Assembly: GCF_028736035.1 (NCBI RefSeq)
Contig: NZ_CP117866.1
Coordinates: 2,666,001 to 2,730,000 of the forward strand
From: Streptomyces sp. T12
Lineage (GTDB): Bacteria > Actinomycetota > Actinomycetes > Streptomycetales > Streptomycetaceae
DNA length: 64,000 nucleotides
Direction of reading: 5' to 3'
Position numbers and translations under genes: made by a program. The notes under the pieces were generated by a model. The model was given only the letters and a program-made list of their open reading frames with translations. It was not told the origin of the DNA and ran no database searches. Numbering within the stretch: position 1 is the first letter of the stretch; each line of letters begins with the position of its first letter. Shown in pieces: positions 27,907 to 36,423 of the stretch.

Positions 27907-29418
27907 ATGGCACGGATTGCGGTGATCGGCGCCGGGATGGGCGCGATGGCGGCCGCTGCCCGGCTGGCCGTCGCGGGCCACCGGGTGGCGGTGTACGAGC
28001 GTACGGAGACGTACGGCGGAGCGGTGCGCCGCTTCGAGCGCGACGGCTTCGGCTTCGACACGGGCCCCGGGCTGCTCCCGCTTCCCGCCGTGTACCGCGA
28101 TCTGTTCATCAAGACCGGCAAGGAGCCGCTGGAGGCGTGCGTCGAGCTGGTCCAGGTCGACCCGTCCGCGCGGCACGTCTTCGCGGACGGCACCGAGGTC
28201 CGTCTGCCGAACGCCTCGCGCGCGGGCGTGGTGGCCGCCCTGGACGAGGCGCTGGGCGCCGGGACCGGCGACCGCTGGGGCGACTTCCTGGTCCGGGCCC
28301 GTGAAGCCTGGGACCGGACGCGCAGGCCGCTGCTGGAGGAGCCGCTGTGGCCTAACTGGCAGGTGCTGGCCGAGCGCGAGCCCTATCCGGCGGTCCCCCA
28401 CAAGCGACTCCTGCGCACCCGCCGGGCCGGCACGCTCGCCGAGGTCGGCGCGTGGGAGCTGCGCGATCCCCGGCTCATCGCCCTGCTGGAGAGCCACGCG
28501 CTCGCGTACGGCCTGGATCCGCGCGAGACCCCGGCGAGCGCGGCGGTGCTGCCGTACCTGGAGCACGCCTTCGGGACCTGGTATGTGCGGGGCGGCATAC
28601 GGGAGTTGGCGCGGGCGGTGTACGAGCGGTGCGTGGCCCGGAAGGTCGAGTTCAGCTTCGGTGCCGAGGTGGTCGGGGTCCTGGAGAAGGACGGCCGGGC
28701 GGCGGGATTGGAGCTGGCCGACGGGTCGACGGCGGAGGCCGACATGGTCGTCGGGACCGGACCGTGGCGCCTGAGCGACCTGGTGCGCGGCCGCGAGCTG
28801 TACGAGGCGGAGGAGGTCGAATCCCACCCCGAGGGCAGGTCCCCGGGCCGGGTCGTGGTCTGTCTGGCGCTGCGCGGCGCGCGCGAGGCGGGCACCGCTC
28901 ACCGCACGGTGGTGCACGCATCGGACCGGCAGGCCGAGTGGGACGCCTTCGGGCTCGGTGAGCCGCCCGCGCACCCGACGGTCCGGATCGACCGCCCGGA
29001 CGACCCGGCGCTGCGCCCCGACGACGGGCATGAGTCCGTGGTCCTCACGGCCACGGTGCCGTCGCAGACGCTGTACGACTGGACCGCGGCCGGTGCCGCC
29101 GACGCCTTCGCGGACCGCATGGTGACGGCCGCCGAGCGGGCGATACCGGGACTGCGCGGGCGGACGCTGTGGCGCGAGGTCCGTACGCCGGTGGACACCC
29201 GGAGGGAGACGGGGGCCGAGGGCGGCGGGGTACCGGCGCCGGCGCTGGCGGCAGCGGAGGGGACCTTCCTGCGTCCGTCCAACAGCACCCGCATACCCGG
29301 CCTGTTCACGGTCGGCGGCTGGTCCCATCCCGGCGGCGGACTCCCCCACGCCGGTATGTCGGGCACGCTGGTGGCCGGGCTGATCGTGGAAGGGCCGGAG
29401 TTCCGGGGCTCACAGTGA
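27907..29418 (+). CDS. Phytoene-desaturase-like FAD-dependent oxidoreductase
   Basis: 503 residues. N-terminal dinucleotide motif VIGAGMGAMAAAARLAVAGH followed by VAVYERTETYGGAVRR, and the C-terminal FAD block RIPGLFTVGGWSHPGGGLPH typical of CrtI/amine-oxidase-like flavoproteins. There are no carotenoid genes nearby, so the substrate is unknown; a carotenoid desaturase is unlikely from context. ATG at 27907 was chosen over upstream in-frame codons because the Rossmann motif begins six residues later. TATAAA lies 9 nt upstream (27892-27897) and no ribosome site is present, suggesting a leaderless message. Confidence 0.8.
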   Translation: MARIAVIGAGMGAMAAAARLAVAGHRVAVYERTETYGGAVRRFERDGFGFDTGPGLLPLPAVYRDLFIKTGKEPLEACVELVQVDPSARHVFADGTEVRLPNASRAGVVAALDEALGAGTGDRWGDFLVRAREAWDRTRRPLLEEPLWPNWQVLAEREPYPAVPHKRLLRTRRAGTLAEVGAWELRDPRLIALLESHALAYGLDPRETPASAAVLPYLEHAFGTWYVRGGIRELARAVYERCVARKVEFSFGAEVVGVLEKDGRAAGLELADGSTAEADMVVGTGPWRLSDLVRGRELYEAEEVESHPEGRSPGRVVVCLALRGAREAGTAHRTVVHASDRQAEWDAFGLGEPPAHPTVRIDRPDDPALRPDDGHESVVLTATVPSQTLYDWTAAGAADAFADRMVTAAERAIPGLRGRTLWREVRTPVDTRRETGAEGGGVPAPALAAAEGTFLRPSNSTRIPGLFTVGGWSHPGGGLPHAGMSGTLVAGLIVEGPEFRGSQ

Positions 29419-29468
29419 AGCCCGCGACGCCCGCACAGGGCGTCTCGCGATAGGCGCTGGGCGAGCTG

Positions 29469-30455
29469 TCAGAAGCGGTACTGCTCGTCGTACCCGTTCC
29501 CTTGGCTCTGGCCCTGCTGCTGGCCATTGTCCTGGTACGGGTACTGCTGCTCGGGCGGAAGCTCGCCGCCGTACGCCTCGTCGGTGCGCTGCTGCGGGAC
29601 CCAGACGCCGCCGGGAGGGGTCTCGCCGTAGGTGCCGGTGGCGTACTGGTCCTGGCTGTAGCCCTGCTGGCCGTACTGCGCCTGACCGTAGGCGTCGTAG
29701 GAGGTGTTGCCGTAGGTCTGGGTGCCGATGTACGGGTCGGAGTAGGCGGCGTACTGCTGCTGGCCGGTGGCGTCGTAGCCGTACTGCTGCTGGTCGTAGC
29801 CGGAGTAGCCGTCGTAGGCATAGCTCTGGTCGGCCGTGGCGTACTGGTCCTGGGGCTGGCCGGCGGCCGCGTAGTTCTGGTCGGCGGCGGCGTAGGCGGG
29901 GTCGCTGTATATGCCGTACGAGCCGGTGTCCTCGGGCAGGGGCTGCGGCTCGTAGACGGCGTTCGTCTCAGCGGTCGCGGGCCGATCCTGGCGCGAGGGG
30001 GTGAAGACGTCGTCGCGGTCGTAGTCGTCCTGGCCGTAACCGGCGCCGCCCTGGCCGTAGTTGGCCTCGTCGTGGCCGTACGTGCCGTCGTGGCCGGTGA
30101 AAGCGCCCTCGGTCGCCTCGAGGTCGGAGACCTCCAGGGTCGGCTCCTGGCGGTCGGGCTCGCCGCGGCGGCGCTTGACGGCGCCCAGGGGGCCCAGGGC
30201 CGGCGCGGAGACCGCCCAGCCGGCCGAGAAGCCGCGGCGGAACGACAGTGTGACGTAGGTCTGGCCGACCGCGAACGCGGCCGCGCCCAGACCGATGACG
30301 ATGACGGACGGGATCAGTACCCCGACCACGACACCGAGGAAGCCGACGAAGGCGAGCAGTCGCCAGCGCAGGCGTGCCTTGTACTGCAGCAGCACCTCGC
30401 CCAGCAGCCACAGCGCGACGATGCCGAACGCGATGTAGAGGACCGTCCAGCCCAT
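29469..30455 (-). CDS. Membrane protein with Tyr/Gln-rich low-complexity tail
   Basis: 328 residues. Residues 3-24 and about 33-68 are hydrophobic (VLYIAFGIVALWLLGEVLLQ; AFVGFLGVVVGVLIPSVIVI), giving two or three membrane spans. After a basic stretch near residue 95 (AVKRRRGEPDR) the last 200 residues are low-complexity and rich in Tyr, Gln, Gly, Asp and Ala, with units such as YGQGGAGYGQDDYD, YSGYDQQQYGYDATGQQQY and YGQAQYGQQGYSQDQY. This composition is prion-like in the sense used for eukaryotic FUS-type domains. ATG at 30455 with GGGAGAGGGG upstream. Function unknown. Confidence 0.85.
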   Translation of the reverse strand: MGWTVLYIAFGIVALWLLGEVLLQYKARLRWRLLAFVGFLGVVVGVLIPSVIVIGLGAAAFAVGQTYVTLSFRRGFSAGWAVSAPALGPLGAVKRRRGEPDRQEPTLEVSDLEATEGAFTGHDGTYGHDEANYGQGGAGYGQDDYDRDDVFTPSRQDRPATAETNAVYEPQPLPEDTGSYGIYSDPAYAAADQNYAAAGQPQDQYATADQSYAYDGYSGYDQQQYGYDATGQQQYAAYSDPYIGTQTYGNTSYDAYGQAQYGQQGYSQDQYATGTYGETPPGGVWVPQQRTDEAYGGELPPEQQYPYQDNGQQQGQSQGNGYDEQYRF

Positions 30456-30512
30456 GTACGCCCCTCTCCCAGTGGCCGCCTACGCAGTGTGACGTACGCC
30501 AGTACGGCCGGT

Positions 30513-31436
30513 CTAGGCCTGCGGTGGGTGGTGCAGGCCCAGGTTTTCGTAGATTTCCAGTGTCGCCGTGGAGTTGTTGAGCGTGATGAAGTGCAGTCCG
30601 GGCACTCCCTCGGCCAGCAGCCGTGCGCAGAACTCCGTGGCGAACTCGATCCCGATCGAGCGTACAGCGGTCGGATCGTCCTTTGCTGTGAGGATCCGCT
30701 CTTTCAGGGCGTTCGGGAAGGCGGCGTTGGTGAGGGAGGGGATCCGCTCCAGCGTCTTCACGCTGGCGATCGGCATGATCTCCGGGATGATCGGGGTGTC
30801 GCAGCCGGCGGCCGACACGCGGTCACGCAAGCGCAGGTAGTCCTCCGGTTCGAAGAACATCTGCGTGATCGCGTAGTCCGCGCCCGCACGGCACTTGTCG
30901 ACGAAGTGACGGACGTCGGCCTCCCAGTCGGCGGAGCGCGGGTGCATCGCGGGGAAGGCCGCGACGCCGACGCAGAAGTCGCCGGACGCCTTGATCAGTT
31001 CGACGAGTTCGGCGGCGTAGGCGAGGCCCTGGGGGTGCCGCACCCAGTCGCCCAGCGGGTCGCCGGGCGGGTCGCCGCGCAGCGCCAGCATGTTGCGGAT
31101 GCCCGCGTCGGCGTACTGCCCGATGATGTTGCGCAGGTCGGCCACCGAGTGGTCGACCGCGGTGAGGTGGGCGATCGGCGTGAGCGTGGTGTCCGAGGCG
31201 ATCGCCTCGGTCGCCTTGACCGTGCCCGCGCGGGTGGAACCGCCCGCGCCGTAGGTCACGGAGACGAAGTCGGGTCCGACGGCCTCGACCCGGCGCAGCG
31301 CGTTCCACAGGTTCCGCTCGCCCTTCGGGGTCTTGGGGGCGTAGAACTCGAACGAATACGTCGTCTTGCCGGTCGCGAGCATGTCGCGCACGGTACGAGC
31401 GTGGTCCGACCTGATGGATGCGGTGCCGAGGGCCAT
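30513..31436 (-). CDS. metF: 5,10-methylenetetrahydrofolate reductase MetF
   Basis: Flavoenzyme reducing methylene-THF to methyl-THF, the methyl donor for methionine synthesis. 307 residues, a normal length for a bacterial MetF. Motifs: [18 protein letters not shown] with the catalytic Glu, [25 protein letters not shown], and [21 protein letters not shown] at 31436, with a promoter so close that the mRNA is probably leaderless. Confidence 0.95.
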   Translation of the reverse strand: MALGTASIRSDHARTVRDMLATGKTTYSFEFYAPKTPKGERNLWNALRRVEAVGPDFVSVTYGAGGSTRAGTVKATEAIASDTTLTPIAHLTAVDHSVADLRNIIGQYADAGIRNMLALRGDPPGDPLGDWVRHPQGLAYAAELVELIKASGDFCVGVAAFPAMHPRSADWEADVRHFVDKCRAGADYAITQMFFEPEDYLRLRDRVSAAGCDTPIIPEIMPIASVKTLERIPSLTNAAFPNALKERILTAKDDPTAVRSIGIEFATEFCARLLAEGVPGLHFITLNNSTATLEIYENLGLHHPPQA

Positions 31437-31442
31437 ACTCGC

Positions 31443-31471
31443 AGGTTAGCCAGGGGTTCCCGGTCCCCCAA
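31443..31471 (-). promoter_or_regulatory. metF promoter (leaderless)
   Basis: On the minus strand TTGGGG (31466-31471), exactly 17 bp, and TAACCT (31443-31448). The -10 box ends 6 nt before the ATG at 31436, which places the start of transcription at or next to the start codon; no ribosome-binding site is seen. Confidence 0.65.
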
Positions 31472-31743
31472 CCGAATGCCGGACATTTGCCCGATTTGTC
31501 GGGTTGTTGTCCACGCCTTGGACAGTGTGGGCCATAGCGGGGGCCCACAGCGGCCAGGCAGAGCCCCTGAGGCCTTGGATCGAGGCCGACTGCCCACTGG
31601 CTGAGACGCGGGGGGCCAGAAGTGAGACGCGGTGCTCCAGGGGCCGGGCCGGCGGAACAGTCTTGGCGGGCCGAACGGGCGGAGGGGACGGCGGGCCAGC
31701 GGGAAGGCCTGCCCCCTCCCCTGCACCTGCCCGCAGCCGCTAC

Positions 31744-32406
31744 CTACACCTGCCGCAGCCGCTTCGCGAACTCCGCCGCTGCCGCGCCCGGGTCGTCCGC
31801 CTCCGTGATCGCCCGCACGACGACGACACGGCGGGCGCCGGCTTCCAGCACCTCGTCGAGGTTGCCGAGGTCGATGCCGCCGATGGCGAACCAGGGGCGG
31901 TCGGTGCCGAGGGCGGCGGTGTGGCGGACCAGGTCGAGGCCGGGAGCGTGGCGGCCGGGCTTGGTGGGGGTGGGCCAGCAGGGACCGGTGCAGAAGTAGT
32001 CCACGCCTTCCTGGACGGCGGCCGCGCCGGCCTCGGACTCGGAGTGCGTGGAGCGGCCGACGAAGACGTCGTCGCCGAGGATCGCGCGGGCGGCGGGGAC
32101 CGGCAGGTCGCCCTGACCGAGGTGCAGGACGTCGGCGCCGACGGCGTGGGCCACGTCGGCGCGGTCGTTGACCGCGAGGAGCTTGCCGTGCCGGGCGCAG
32201 GCCTCGGCGAAGACCTTCAGGTGCTCCAGTTCCTCGGCCGCCTCCATGCCCTTGTCGCGCAGCTGCACGATGTCGACACCGGCGGCCAGTACGGCGTCCA
32301 GGAACACCGCGAGGTCGCCCTGCTGCTTACGGGCACCCGTGCAGAGGTAGAGCCGCGCGTCGGCGAACTGGGTGCGGGCGGTGCCTGCGGTGGCGGTGTC
32401 GGACAT
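31744..32406 (-). CDS. thiE: Thiamine phosphate synthase ThiE
   Basis: Joins hydroxymethylpyrimidine pyrophosphate and thiazole phosphate to thiamine phosphate. 220 residues from the ATG at 32406 ([10 protein letters not shown]), with AGGGGG upstream; an in-frame extension to 32469 is unlikely. TIM-barrel motifs: [46 protein letters not shown] and [16 protein letters not shown]. No TPP riboswitch is visible on this gene, unlike thiO. The 272 bp after its stop (31472-31743) show no gene. Confidence 0.95.
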   Translation of the reverse strand: MSDTATAGTARTQFADARLYLCTGARKQQGDLAVFLDAVLAAGVDIVQLRDKGMEAAEELEHLKVFAEACARHGKLLAVNDRADVAHAVGADVLHLGQGDLPVPAARAILGDDVFVGRSTHSESEAGAAAVQEGVDYFCTGPCWPTPTKPGRHAPGLDLVRHTAALGTDRPWFAIGGIDLGNLDEVLEAGARRVVVVRAITEADDPGAAAAEFAKRLRQV

Positions 32407-32955
32407 GCGGTGCCCCCTGTGGTCGGGTTGCCGGGCGGGTGACGTCGGGCTGGTGCCGGACGGTGGCACGGTAGCCGGAGCCTGGCGCTACGGCGCGGCC
32501 GGTGCCGATCGGTGAGCCGTGGTCCGGGAGGCGGCGACCCGTGGTCCGGGCCGGGCGGTGCCCCGTGGTCCGGGCCGAAGTGGCCGGGGCCGAGCAGCAC
32601 TTGGCGCCAGAGCCGGAGCCTTGCGCTGCATCGCGGGCCGGTGCCGATCGGTGACCCGTGGTCAGGGCCGATCGGTGACCGTGGTCCGGGCCGGGCGATG
32701 ACCCGCGGTCCGGGCCGAAGTGGTCCGGGGCAGGACAGCGCTTGGCGCTGTGGCCGCCGCCCGGGGGTGACGTATGCCACAACGCCGATACGGCCGCCGC
32801 CGAAGTCTGTGGCGACGCCAGGCCCGGCACCCTCCGCCGCTTGCGGCGACACCATGCCCGCCGTCCGGCGTGGCACCCCACCCGGCCCCGCGGGCGAACC
32901 CGTGCGGCAGGCGCTCGCGCACGCCAATCACCCCACGCTCCGGCCCCGGCCCCGC
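32407..32955. other. Gene-free region carrying a duplicated GC-rich segment
   Basis: About 550 bp between thiE and the terminator of the Rv2175c-like gene. Frames on both strands lack starts with ribosome sites and any family match. It contains the repeat described at 32501-32755; the remainder shows nothing that I recognise. Confidence 0.6.
32501..32755. repeat. Two diverged copies of a ~115-bp segment with CCGTGGTCCGGG units
   Basis: GGTGCCGATCGGTGA opens each copy (32501-32515 and 32640-32654). Each continues with CCGTGGTCCGGG units (32517, 32539, 32563; then 32679 and a variant at 32703), then GGGCCGAAGTGG, then AGC(A/G)CTTGGCGC. The copies are about 140 bp apart and imperfect. Confidence 0.7.
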
Positions 32956-32997
32956 CTCCTGCGGGCCGCAGTCAACCGCGACCGCGGCCCGCAGGAG
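32956..32997 (-). terminator. Perfect hairpin terminator after the Rv2175c-like gene
   Basis: CTCCTGCGGGCCGC (32956-32969) and GCGGCCCGCAGGAG (32984-32997) form a perfect 14-bp stem with a 14-nt loop, 48 bp downstream of the gene's stop. Confidence 0.8.
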
Positions 32998-33045
32998 AGG
33001 AGCCCGGTCCATCGGCCGGACAGTGTTCGGATCAGGGCGTTCGGT

Positions 33046-33417
33046 TCAGACGGCGAGCGCCTGGGCGCGGCGCTTCACCTCCGTGCCGCGATTCTCGCTG
33101 AGGGCCTGCGCGGGGGTGCCGGGCAGGCTTTCGTCGGGGGTGAAGAGCCACTCCAGCATCTCTTCGTCCGTAAAGCCGTCGTCCCGCAGGAGCGTCAGGG
33201 TCCCGGACAGGCCCTTGACGACCTTCTGCTCGGCCCCGTCGATGAAGGCGGCGGGGACGTGCAGTGCACGGTTCTCACCACGGCGTACGGCGATGAGCTG
33301 GCCCTCCTTGACCAGCTGCCGGACGCGGGTCACCTCGACATCGAGCATCTCTGCGATGTCGGGGAGGGTGAGCCAGGCGGGGACGAGAGCATCGATCTTT
33401 GCGTCAATCTCGGTCAC
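33046..33417 (-). CDS. Rv2175c-like winged-helix DNA-binding protein
   Basis: 123 residues from a GTG at 33417. The N-terminal half (AWLTLPDIAEMLDVEVTRVR, then QLVKEGQLIAVRRGENRAL) is a winged helix-turn-helix; the C-terminal half (FIDGAEQKVVKGLSGTLTLL, DDGFTDEEMLEWLFTPDESL) is the conserved Rv2175c module. In M. tuberculosis Rv2175c is a substrate of the adjacent kinase PknL; here a related PASTA kinase lies 4 kb away at 37549. The upstream frame stays open but shows no conserved sequence. Target genes are unknown. Confidence 0.85.
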   Translation of the reverse strand: MTEIDAKIDALVPAWLTLPDIAEMLDVEVTRVRQLVKEGQLIAVRRGENRALHVPAAFIDGAEQKVVKGLSGTLTLLRDDGFTDEEMLEWLFTPDESLPGTPAQALSENRGTEVKRRAQALAV

Positions 33418-33494
33418 GGAAACAAGCCTGCCATCTGCCACTGACAGTCGGAAGTCAGGCCCGTCCGACCAGGGCCAACTCCCCGCTCTCGGCC

Positions 33495-34712
33495 CTACGC
33501 CGTCGCCGCCTTCATCGGCCGCGCCGGGTCCGCCAACAGCTCCGCGTTCATCGGTGTACCCGCCTCGATCAGCCGCCGCCCCTGCGCCAGGTCCCTCGGC
33601 CGGCCCACCGCCAACAGAGCGACCAGGCGGTCGTCCTTCAGCCAGCAGACCGTCCAGGCCGGGCCCGACGGGTCGCCGCGCCACAGCGTCGTGTCGGCGG
33701 CGGCGTGGTGGCCGGCGTACTGGACGAACCGGCCGAACTGCTCGGACCAGAAGTACGGCACCGGGTCGTAGAACGCGGGTGTCTCACCGAGGATGTTCGC
33801 GGCGACCGTACGCGGGCCCTGGAGGGCGTTGTCCCAGTGGTGGACCAGCAGGCGCTCGCCGTACCTTCCCGAAGGGAAGGAGGCGCAGTCGCCGACCGCG
33901 TAGACGTCCGGCACGGAGGTGCGCAGGCCGTCGTCGGCCACCACCTCGCCGTGCGCCCCGAGCTCGATGCCCGAGCCGGCCAGCCAGGCCGTGGCGGGCC
34001 GCGCCCCGATACCGACCACGACGGCGCCCGCGGGCAGCCGCGAGCCGTCGTCGAGGAGCACCGCGCCGGGCTCGACGCGCTCCACACGCGCGTGCGTACG
34101 CAGCACCGCCCCGCTGTCCTCGTACCAGGCGGTCATCGGCGCCGCCACCTCCGCGGGCAGCGCACCCGCGAGCGGCCGGTCGGCGGCCTCCACGACCGTC
34201 ACCGCGCAGCCCGCCTCGCGCGCGGCCGTGGCGAACTCCGCGCCGATCCAGCCCGCGCCGACGACCACGATGTCGTGCTGCCGGGCGAGCACCGGCCGCA
34301 GCCGCTCGGCGTCGTCCAGGGTGCGCAGCAGATGCACGCCGGGCACACCTTCCACGCCCGGCAGCCGGATCGGTTCGGCGCCGGTGGCGAGCACGAGGAC
34401 GTCGTACGGGACGGGCCCGGCCTCGGTGTCCAGCTCGTGGTCGGCGGGGCGCACGCCCAGTACCTCGCGCCCCAGGTGAAGTTCGATGCCGAGCGCCTCG
34501 AAGTCGACGTCGAAGGCGGAGCCCTCGGACTTGCCCAGCAGCACGGCCTTGGACAGGGGCGGCCGGTCGTAGGGCTGATGGGGCTCGGCGCCGATCAGGG
34601 TGACAGTGCCGGTGAAGCCCTGTTCCCGTAGGGCGACCGCCGTCTGCACACCGGCCATGCCGGCGCCGGCGACGACCACTCTCCGCTGCGACTGCGTCGT
34701 CTGCTCGCTCAC
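33495..34712 (-). CDS. NAD(P)H:ferredoxin/rubredoxin reductase-like flavoprotein
   Basis: 405 residues from the GTG at 34712. Two Rossmann motifs, VVVAGAGMAGVQTAVALREQ for FAD and VVVGAGWIGAEFATAAREAG for NAD(P)H, the FAD block VYAVGDCASFPSGRYG, and a C-terminal reductase domain (PYFWSEQFGRFVQYAGHH). This matches putidaredoxin-reductase-like enzymes that pass electrons to ferredoxins of P450 or Rieske systems, but no ferredoxin or P450 gene is adjacent. An upstream TTG at 34736 is in frame but sits inside the palindrome at 34729, so the GTG is preferred. Confidence 0.88.
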   Translation of the reverse strand: MSEQTTQSQRRVVVAGAGMAGVQTAVALREQGFTGTVTLIGAEPHQPYDRPPLSKAVLLGKSEGSAFDVDFEALGIELHLGREVLGVRPADHELDTEAGPVPYDVLVLATGAEPIRLPGVEGVPGVHLLRTLDDAERLRPVLARQHDIVVVGAGWIGAEFATAAREAGCAVTVVEAADRPLAGALPAEVAAPMTAWYEDSGAVLRTHARVERVEPGAVLLDDGSRLPAGAVVVGIGARPATAWLAGSGIELGAHGEVVADDGLRTSVPDVYAVGDCASFPSGRYGERLLVHHWDNALQGPRTVAANILGETPAFYDPVPYFWSEQFGRFVQYAGHHAAADTTLWRGDPSGPAWTVCWLKDDRLVALLAVGRPRDLAQGRRLIEAGTPMNAELLADPARPMKAATA

Positions 34713-34718
34713 CTGATC

Positions 34719-34748
34719 ACCATAGACAACTGACAAATTGTCAGTCAG
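34719..34748 (-). promoter_or_regulatory. Promoter with a perfect 17-bp palindromic operator
   Basis: ACTGACAA (34729-34736) and TTGTCAGT (34738-34745) flank one base: an exact palindrome. On the minus strand it fills the spacer between CTGACT (34743-34748) and TATGGT (34719-34724), 18 bp apart; the -10 box ends 6 nt before the GTG at 34712. This is the layout of a repressor operator on a leaderless promoter. The palindrome also touches the stop codon of the upstream gene. Confidence 0.7.
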
Positions 34749-35095
34749 GAGTCGTGCTCAGTGACCTGCTCCACAACGCTGGTCCCGCTGCCCGCCTGCG
34801 ACTCCCACTCCCAGCTCTCCTCCAGGCGCACCCGCCCGTCGGGAAGCTCGACCACCGTGGACACGCAGTGGCCCGACGACGTCGTCCCGTCACGCTTGAG
34901 CTGCACGTACCGGAAGTCCAACCGGTCGCCTTCCCGGCCACCCACCAGATGCCCGCGTACGACGTCTCCGCCCGCGTACTCGGCCCAGATCTCGCCGTCC
35001 TTCTCGTGGTAGGTGAACCGGGTCCGCGTACCCACCTGACCTGGGGCTTGGTCCGCGACGGGGGCGAGGACGAGACCGTCGAGCGAGCGGGCCAT
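34745..35095 (-). CDS. Small conserved protein of unknown function
   Basis: 116 residues from the ATG at 35095 (MARSLDGLVLAPVADQAPGQ), with GGGAG 10 bp upstream. The sequence is mostly predicted beta strand (TRTRFTYHEKDGEIWAEYAG, VRGHLVGGREGDRLDFRYVQ), suggesting a lipocalin- or FABP-like small barrel. No signal peptide or membrane span. I do not recognise a function. It diverges from the TPP-controlled thiO operon, and its stop overlaps the operator of the flavoprotein gene. Confidence 0.75.
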   Translation of the reverse strand: MARSLDGLVLAPVADQAPGQVGTRTRFTYHEKDGEIWAEYAGGDVVRGHLVGGREGDRLDFRYVQLKRDGTTSSGHCVSTVVELPDGRVRLEESWEWESQAGSGTSVVEQVTEHDS

Positions 35096-35109
35096 GGGCA
35101 CGGGCTCCC

Positions 35110-35139
35110 TTACTGAGAGAGGTGGCGGCGGGCTAGGGT
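35110..35139 (+). promoter_or_regulatory. Candidate promoter of the thiO operon
   Basis: TAGGGT (35134-35139) with a weak -35-like sequence about 17-18 bp upstream (TTACTG at 35110), placing the transcript start just before the riboswitch. Confidence 0.4.
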
Positions 35140-35151
35140 GGCCAACGTAGA

Positions 35152-35246
35152 GCACTCGCGGGAGCCCGGACGCACCGGGCTGAGAGGGAGGCTGGCGGCC
35201 TCCGACCGTACGAACCTGATCCGGGTCATGCCGGCGAAGGGAGGGG
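35152..35246 (+). ncRNA. TPP riboswitch (THI element)
   Basis: Thiamine-pyrophosphate-sensing aptamer upstream of thiO. The conserved THI blocks are seen in order: GGGAGCCC, then CTGAGAGG near 35180, a variable P3a-like arm (GGAGGCTGGCGGCCTCC), then GAACCTGATCCGGGTCATGC and CGGCGAAGGGAGG. The AGGGAGGGG at the 3' edge lies 10 nt before the thiO ATG and doubles as the ribosome-binding site, so ligand binding should block translation, as usual for actinobacterial THI elements. No separate terminator hairpin is seen before the start. Confidence 0.95.
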
Positions 35247-35256
35247 CTGGACGCCC

Positions 35257-36423
35257 ATGTCGCGTACGCGAACGTCAGACGTCCTTGTCATCGGGGGCGG
35301 CATCATCGGCCTGGTCACGGCGTGGCGGGCCGCACAACGCGGGTTCACGACAGCTGTCGTGGACCCCGAGCCGGGCGGCGGCGCCGCCCAGGTGGCGGCC
35401 GGGATGCTGGCCGCCGTCACGGAACTGCACTACGGCGAGCAGACCCTGCTCGGCCTGAACCTCGCCTCGGCCCGTCGCTACCCGGACTTCGCGGCCGAGC
35501 TCACCGACCTCACCGGCCACGACCTGGGCTACCGCCAGTGCGGCACGCTCGCGGTCGCGCTGGACTCCGACGACCGCGCCCATCTGCGGGAACTGCACGC
35601 CCTGCAGCGCCAGTCCGGGCTGGAGTCCGAGTGGCTGTCGGGGCGGGAGTGCCGGCGCCTGGAGCCGATGCTCGCGCCGGGCGTGCGCGGGGGGCTGCGC
35701 GTGGACGGCGACCACCAGATCGATCCGCGGCGGCTGGCCGGGGCGCTGGTGGCCGCGTGCGAGCGGGCCGGTGTGATCTTCCACCGGACGTGGGCCGAGC
35801 GCTTCGACGTCGTACGGGATCGGGCCGCCGGTGTCACCACGCCGGACAGCACCGAGCTGGGCGCGGGCCAGGTCGTCCTCGCGGCCGGCAGCCTCAGCGG
35901 GCGACTGCCCGGAGTCCCCGACGACGTACTGCCGCCGGTGCGCCCCGTGAAGGGGCAGGTGCTGCGGCTGACCGTGCCGAAGCGGTACGCGCCGTTCCTG
36001 AACCGGACCGTGCGGGCCGTGGTGCGCGGCAGCCAGGTGTACCTGGTGCCGCGCGAGAGCGGGGAGCTGGTCGTCGGGGCGACGAGCGAGGAGCTGGGCT
36101 GGGACACCACGGTGACCGCGGGCGGCGTGTACGAGCTGCTGCGCGACGCCCACGAGTTGGTACCCGGCATCACGGAACTGCCGCTCACGGAGACGCGAGC
36201 CGGTCTACGCCCGGGCTCCCCCGACAACGCGCCGCTGCTCGGCCCGACCGAGCTGGAGGGGCTGTCGCTGGCCACCGGGCACTACCGCAACGGCGTGCTG
36301 CTCACGCCGGTCACCGGCGACGCCATGGCGCACGTCCTGACCACCGGTGAACTCCCGGACGAGGCCCGGCCGTTCACGCCCAGGCGCTTCAGCGCCGCCG
36401 CACTCACGGAGCAGCCCGCATGA
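35257..36423 (+). CDS. thiO: Glycine oxidase ThiO
   Basis: FAD enzyme that oxidises glycine to the imine used by ThiG for thiazole formation. 388 residues. FAD motif VLVIGGGIIGLVTAWRAAQR near the N-terminus, active-site-region block GGLRVDGDHQIDPRRLAGAL, and the C-terminal TRAGLRPGSPDNAPLLGPTE and TGHYRNGVLLTPVTG typical of the family. ATG at 35257. It is under the TPP riboswitch and its stop overlaps thiS by 4 bp. Confidence 0.95.
   Translation: MSRTRTSDVLVIGGGIIGLVTAWRAAQRGFTTAVVDPEPGGGAAQVAAGMLAAVTELHYGEQTLLGLNLASARRYPDFAAELTDLTGHDLGYRQCGTLAVALDSDDRAHLRELHALQRQSGLESEWLSGRECRRLEPMLAPGVRGGLRVDGDHQIDPRRLAGALVAACERAGVIFHRTWAERFDVVRDRAAGVTTPDSTELGAGQVVLAAGSLSGRLPGVPDDVLPPVRPVKGQVLRLTVPKRYAPFLNRTVRAVVRGSQVYLVPRESGELVVGATSEELGWDTTVTAGGVYELLRDAHELVPGITELPLTETRAGLRPGSPDNAPLLGPTELEGLSLATGHYRNGVLLTPVTGDAMAHVLTTGELPDEARPFTPRRFSAAALTEQPA

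Noticed and set aside
27907..29418. Carotenoid biosynthesis cluster
   Set aside because: The flavoprotein resembles CrtI, but no crtE, crtB, crtY or related gene is present.
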